Assembly: GCA_958510825.1 (NCBI GenBank)
Contig: OY294044.1
Coordinates: forward strand, 38,179,816-38,243,815
Length of the DNA stretch: 64,000 nucleotides
Direction of reading: 5' to 3'
Source: Brachypterus glaber
Lineage: Eukaryota > Arthropoda > Insecta > Coleoptera > Kateretidae
The position numbers and the translations under genes were made by a program. The notes below the pieces were generated by a model. That model was not told the DNA's origin, did no database searches, and saw only the letters and a program-made list of their open reading frames with translations. Below are positions 61,301 through 64,000 of this stretch, in pieces; position 1 is the stretch's first letter; the number at the start of each line of letters is the position of its first letter.

Positions 61301-62781
61301 GTTTAGTTGCACTTGCCATTATTGTACAAAAATAAATATGCCCTTATTATTAATTCAATTTAAAATAACCAATATGAACTTTGGATTTAATATGCATATA
61401 TCTATAAATGTTGTTTACTAGCGTCTACGTCCCAAATGCAACTCAGTCTTTCGCGCTGTTGCCAAATTGTGCAGATATATTAAATCTTTGGTTGTTTTGG
61501 TGTTTTTTTTTGCAAAAAACACCAAAACAACCAAAAACCAAAGCAAAAAAAAAAACACCAAAACAACCAAAAATCAAAGATAAATTAAATTCCACAATTT
61601 GGCAACAGCGCGAAAGATCGAGTTGAATTTGCGACGTAGATGTTAGTAGGTTTTTTGCCTTCGAAGTGTTAAATGCGCAGGCGTCGTATACGCAGAGTGC
61701 GCAGTCGCCACAGCGGCAAAATTAAATATATTAATCAGCTTTAAAAAATATTTTTTTAATTTCTCGTATTTTCTACAGCCTACATTCTTCATGATAAAAT
61801 AATTAGTGCATACATTGATGGATTTCTACTCCAAAAGAGAAATAATTTTCTTTATCCAATATTTATAAATAGGTACTATGTAAACTGTACATTATACTGC
61901 AGGCTAATTTTTTTATGAACTTTTTGAAGTAATTTAAACTCACCCTTCCTATACTTTTAAATGCTCATTATAAAGTATGCATATATCCCTTTGAGCTAAT
62001 CAGAGAATACAAAAATTAACATTGAAATTTCCCAGCTATTTTCTTTTTTTTTTCATGATTAGAAACTATTTTCCCATATTTTTTTGGCTAATACACATCC
62101 CACAGGAGATGGCCCACCTAATGACACTAGATAGCACAACCACTAAAAAAACATGTAAATAAAATCCAATGATATTTTTGAGATATACTTATCAAAACCA
62201 ATAAAATCTAATAAAATTAAATCAAAGTTAATTTAGTTTTTTTTTATTTTTTTTACATAATTATCTAAAATACTTACGGGTCCTGGATGTAGCCTAAACC
62301 CATCTAGCTGTACACTGGTTAGTGGTAATAATTCTTTTCCACCAATTGGTGGTTTTTCAATAACCGATCTTAATGAGCTATTATCCTGTTGCCCAGGAGA
62401 GTCTATAACACCAGGAAGGGTTGGAAGAAACGATGAAAGTTGTTCCTTTAATTTCTTGCCGCTGAATTTACTATAGGAATGTTCGAGGCCATAATAGGCC
62501 ATCAAGTTTGTGGCACCTGTTAATTCTGAATCCCCTATAAAAAATAATTTTAGAGTAAAAACATGGTTTATTTGTATTGAAAAACGCATTGTTTTCCTAC
62601 CTGGTGGTTCTTTCATCAAATAGAAAGGCCCACTGGGGACAATGGAAGGGTTCTTTCCCAACAAAATTGTCGTTTTTAATGTTCCTGTTGAATCTTGACG
62701 TGATACAACGGGGGACCTTGCCCCTCGCGGTGAAGATTTTGGCGAATATGGTTCTACTTTTCGAAACTGTTCGCCCATCAT
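49110..62781 (-). CDS. Med19: Mediator complex subunit 19, three coding exons, 12.9-kb intron
   Basis: Coding exons are 62601-62781, 62278-62534 and 49110-49388, with introns of 66 bp and 12,889 bp. The start is one of two adjacent ATGs at 62781/62778. Product is 238 residues. The conserved core reads PSGPFYLMKEPP, ELTGATNLMAYYGLEHSYSK, SSLRSVIEKPPI and LDGFRLHPGP, with LPEQYR at the start of the last exon. The C-terminus is an extreme Lys/His-rich tail (KKHKHK, RKKRKKEKKRKKQKHSPEH), as in Med19 across animals. Med19 sits in the Mediator head/middle interface and links Mediator to transcription factors and RNA polymerase II in the nucleus. All splice sites are GT-AG and phases match. Most foldback elements of the window lie in intron 2. 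Confidence 0.93.
49530..50090. mobile_element. foldback element in Med19 intron
   Basis: The left arm (aacataacccaaataatttt, gatatacttggggggcacaa, ggggggcaaagaggaa-like) is inverted at 49900-50070 (atgttccccttgccccctgc, ccattgtgcctcctatacat, ttgggttatgtta). Arms of about 200 bp. Confidence 0.65.
50540..52945. mobile_element. large foldback element with ~800-900-bp inverted arms and a captured gene fragment
   Basis: Outer ends read gagtaaaattatttaggaac (left) and, inverted, gagtaaaattatttaagaac (right). Arms are nearly continuous from 50540 to about 51342 and from 52050 to 52945. Shared pieces include ccacacttgacatcgacccc, ttggtcaattttacactaga and aattctcagagtgtacattt. Each arm contains a 16-bp minisatellite of ctccataacatctcta units: about eight in the left arm and about twelve in the right. 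The 700-bp interior carries a minus-strand two-exon coding fragment. No target duplication could be fixed. Confidence 0.8.
51345..52035 (-). pseudogene. gene fragment of an element-borne insect family (ATSHGKxxCD)
   Basis: From an acceptor-like CTCTTGCAG at about 52036 the exon reads FNLKVSHTYFATSHGKSQCD, GGSVKRKARRASLQRPLDNQ and later VPGTRTFHFIKPMT. An 82-bp intron (51633-51714, GTAAG..TTTTTAG) follows. Then come NSVACWKISNDKYDEPSLN and, after a stop at 51445-51447, a final stretch rich in Trp-Pro (LNWPKEKK). The family is common in repeat-rich insect genomes in multi-copy, transposon-associated genes. The conserved His/Cys pattern suggests a metal-binding domain. The upstream exons are missing. 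Confidence 0.55.
52946..53285. other. no gene seen
   Basis: AT-rich intron sequence of Med19 between two repeat blocks. One 72-codon plus-strand frame at 53007-53225 has no recognisable features. Confidence 0.4.
53286..53745. repeat. head plus tandem units of the 120-bp repeat family
   Basis: Head acgataactgaagagcgctt / gaaatttggtatacaggtat at 53318-53370, then degenerate units with cccccgcgggggtgg and aggttgctaaaactgaatct. This is the third location of the family in the window, in the same orientation as the one at 41650. Confidence 0.7.
53755..54400. repeat. six ~115-bp tandem repeats (ggatccgccattttgaattt)
   Basis: Units share gaattcagcg(a/g)cctcaaaaac, tatcaaaatccgttaaaa and ccatattggatccgccattt. 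Cores start near 53796, 53911, 54022, 54137, 54253 and 54367. Non-coding. Confidence 0.85.
55430..55720 (-). mobile_element. Penelope-like 3'/pLTR relic inside foldback A
   Basis: On the minus strand the segment has the CTGAAGAAGC and GAAACGTTGACC boxes that recur at the ends of Penelope-like elements, followed by an AT-rich tail. No coding part remains. Confidence 0.45.
55478..55522 (-). ncRNA. candidate hammerhead ribozyme core (Penelope type)
   Basis: Minus strand: CTGAAGA (fits CUGANGA), then a short stem GCTC/GGGC closing a loop, then GAAAC and GTTGAC. Box order and spacing fit the minimal hammerheads described in Penelope-like retroelements. Stems I and III cannot be confirmed, and a single copy with such a short stem III would be weak in cis. 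Confidence 0.35.
56457..59118. mobile_element. foldback element B, ~400-bp inverted arms
   Basis: Ends CACAGTTGTCCCCGAGCTCG (56457) and, inverted, CACAGTAGTCCCCGAGAACC (59118). Arms share ggttggatccttgtagtaat, aattcgcttttggcagataa and aggtacatcttttacaccaa. The interior holds a LINE relic. Termini are similar to those of element A (CACAGT..TCCCCG), so both may belong to one family. Confidence 0.75.
57050..57640 (+). pseudogene. LINE relic: RNase H end and C-terminal zinc-knuckle-like region
   Basis: Reads GHEGVEGNEAADSRAREGA (RNase H C-terminal motif), GPKPLTKATW and a stop. Then, in another frame, CCICSEAPEKAEHIICFCK followed by a hydrophobic tail. This order is standard for RNase H-bearing LINEs. 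Multiple stops make it inactive. Confidence 0.7.
59119..60400. other. Med19 intron, no gene seen
   Basis: AT-rich, with short repeats such as ggcacttagtgctactaaga (59540-59570) and two copies of a ctagtttg(a/c)a segment near 60125 and 60200. Open frames are short and low complexity. Confidence 0.5.
60639..61319 (-). CDS. Ak3: adenylate kinase 3 (GTP:AMP phosphotransferase, mitochondrial)
   Basis: A single uninterrupted 226-aa frame from ATG 61319. The P-loop GAPASGKGT is at residues 14-22. The NMP-binding region HISSGDKLRQ, LLDGFPRTKAQAEAL and the LID GRWVHLPSGRVYN with ITGEPLIQREDDKPD are all present. The LID lacks the four zinc Cys and has the HLPSGRVYN type of AK2/AK3 enzymes. AK3 uses GTP to phosphorylate AMP in the mitochondrial matrix. 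An uncleaved basic N-terminus (ATKLFQSVIL) would fit import. It is nested inside Med19 intron 2 on the same strand, without introns. TTTATT at 60414-60419 is a candidate poly(A) signal on the minus strand. Confidence 0.93.
   Translation of the reverse strand: MASATKLFQSVILGAPASGKGTISWRIVKNFNLEHISSGDKLRQNIQNNTKIGLEANEYIKTGKLVPDELMIKFIHNEIQQIGRVSWLLDGFPRTKAQAEALWNVTKLDLVINLVVPFQVIIDRVKGRWVHLPSGRVYNNDFNAPKIPGKDDITGEPLIQREDDKPDIVLKRLEQHENLTRPVIEFYKNKNILVEFEGKTSDEIWPKVLDTLSSHIPLNITSKQSI
61418..61646. mobile_element. 229-bp near-perfect palindrome upstream of Ak3
   Basis: Arms ctagcgtctacgtcccaaat / cgcgctgttgccaaattgtg and their inverse flank a centre of mirrored ttggttgttttggtgttttt and aaaacaccaaaacaaccaaa. 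It forms one long hairpin and is probably a foldback MITE. It lies about 100 bp upstream of the Ak3 start codon and may include part of the promoter or 5' UTR. Confidence 0.8.
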
Positions 62782-63382
62782 TTTACAACCTCATCGTTTT
62801 GCTCGCAAACGACTTCAACTGAAACTCATAGATTACTAGAGGTAAAACTATTTACCGTTTTATATACAAGCTACGTCTAAACAACCCTTCACACGCACTA
62901 ACCATTTATATGTTTTTTCGTATTAACGTCGTATCTAAAGGTTTTTTTTAATAATCTCATATAATATATATTGTCTTTAAACAAAACTGAATAATATGTA
63001 TAGAACACTAATGAATTTTTAGTTTTAATTATTTTTATTAAGAAACGAAATCAATCATATGTGAAGCACACTTTACAATTGTCTACGCGTCTACGGCAAT
63101 CTGTCATAAACACGCGCGAAATTCAAATTCACACGATTTTGCGCATGTGTTTATGACGTAGTATCAGTTATCAACAAACAAATAAAAATTGTAATCTGGT
63201 TATTGTTCGACGAAGAGCAACTTGGGGTTTATATTAAAAGTGACTCATTTAGAAGATATTTTATAAAACTGCAGATTAGTTTAACGTATCATTTGATCAG
63301 GCAAGTCTTGTCTATTTATAGAAATCAATAAATTTGTGGAAGAGCGTGAAGAGTTTTAAGTGTTTTATTATATTAGTGCAAA
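62782..63382. promoter_or_regulatory. divergent promoter region between Med19 and syntenin
   Basis: The 601 bp separate the two start codons. It contains a slightly GC-richer stretch near 63080-63180 (acacgcgcgaaattc, ttgcgcatgtgtttatgacg). No TATA box is evident for either gene, as is common for housekeeping promoters. The last 100 bp (caataaatttgtggaagagc onward) look like syntenin 5' UTR. Confidence 0.55.
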
Positions 63383-63646
63383 ATGTCGCTTTATCCGAGT
63401 TTAGAAGATATGAAAGTGGATCAAATGGCCACTGCCCAGTGCCATATAATATCCAGTGCCCAAGTGCCCCAGAGTTCTGCACCACAAGAATATAATAACC
63501 AGCCAAGTGCTCCCATATATCAGAGCCTTCCTGAAGCCAATGGGGCCCCTATGTATCCTTCATTAGGGGACTACATGGGCCTGGAATTATCAGAAAACAT
63601 GATTGCTGCCAATATGCCAGAATATTCACAAATTGCTCTACAGCAG
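63383..63646 (+). CDS. syntenin, first coding exon
   Basis: ATG 63383 opens MSLYPSLEDMKVDQMATAQ. The exon also holds a second MYPSLGDYMGLELSE segment and ends NMPEYSQIALQQ at a donor CAG|GTAGAT, giving 88 codons, phase 0. This is the N-terminal region of syntenin (SDCBP), a tandem-PDZ adaptor of syndecans and exosome biogenesis. LYPxL-like motifs bind ALIX. The two PDZ domains must lie on exons to the right of the window. The start is set by the typical MSLYPSLEDMKVD opening. Confidence 0.9.
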
Positions 63647-64000
63647 GTAGATATATTTTTCACATGAATTCTTACAATTTTTTTAAAAATTAATTTTAAA
63701 TAAATTAAAACAAAGTGACTAGACGTCCCAAATAACCAGAATCCGTCCGTTTCCTGGTAAATTGTTGGAGCTTTTTGCCCTCAAGTGGGTGCCACCAATT
63801 GGCTGTCTCTTGGTGGAAACATTTTCTGACAACGTATTGTGTGCAACCCATAGGCAACATATGGGGAACCTTTTGTGTAAACTTATTATGGATAACGCAC
63901 GGCAAAAACGTTTCCTGACAACGTATCTTGTTATTTAAGGTAAGTTGCAGACAACGGGCTCCACCATATTGTAAGAAATGTGTTGCCTGTAGGTTGCACC
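63647..64000. other. start of syntenin intron 1, repeat-like
   Basis: Begins GTAGATATATT. From about 63720 it is GC-richer with repeated pieces (tttcctg(a)caacgtat twice, caacatatgggg), probably an unidentified dispersed repeat. No exon is seen. Confidence 0.5.

Noticed and set aside
63705..63905. Minus-strand 66-aa frame near the right edge
   Set aside because: Falls in repeat-like intron sequence of syntenin, with no recognised motif.

Overview
The window is animal nuclear DNA, AT-rich and dominated by transposable elements, and almost certainly from an insect. Two housekeeping genes and the first exon of a third sit among Polinton, BEL/Pao, Penelope, LINE, mariner, hAT and foldback elements. 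A beetle or another insect with a large repeat-rich genome fits best, but the order is a guess.

Left block, 1 to about 11.7 kb: most of a Polinton/Maverick (adintovirus-like) element. Leftward genes from right to left are a phospholipase-A2-like capsid-associated protein, adenain-like protease, penton, a 58-residue basic protein, double-jelly-roll major capsid protein, an unassigned conserved protein, a DUF8207-type protein and a repetitive coiled-coil protein cut by the window edge. Rightward genes are the packaging ATPase and a protein-primed DNA polymerase B with N-terminal zinc fingers. Two of the genes carry three short spliceosomal introns (54-60 bp). The copy is decayed: a TAA sits in polymerase motif C, a TAG splits the DUF8207 gene, and there are several one-base homopolymer frame breaks. 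No integrase or terminal repeat is visible, so the element probably continues left.

11.9-28.4 kb: a decayed transposon-associated gene, several LINE fragments (one inserted inside another), MITEs, and a BEL/Pao LTR retrotransposon (19758-27657). The integrase region of the BEL element was split by a Penelope-like element with an open RT and GIY-YIG frame and a 10-bp target duplication. 28.4-43.2 kb: a repeat field of CA microsatellites, 120-bp C/G-rich tandem repeats, a four-copy tandem array of a roughly 1378-bp unit, and a 3.65-kb mariner-like element with long inverted repeats that itself holds a 629-bp hAT-type element.

43.2-62.8 kb: MITEs and large foldback elements, most of them inside the 12.9-kb second intron of Med19 (Mediator subunit 19, minus strand, exons at 62.6-62.8, 62.3-62.5 and 49.1-49.4 kb). 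An intronless adenylate kinase 3 gene (60639-61319) is nested in the same intron on the same strand. Divergent from Med19, across about 600 bp, is the first coding exon of syntenin (63383-63646), which continues beyond the right edge.

Coordinates of element edges are read by eye from inverted repeats and target duplications. Gene identities rest on recognised motifs, not on a database search.
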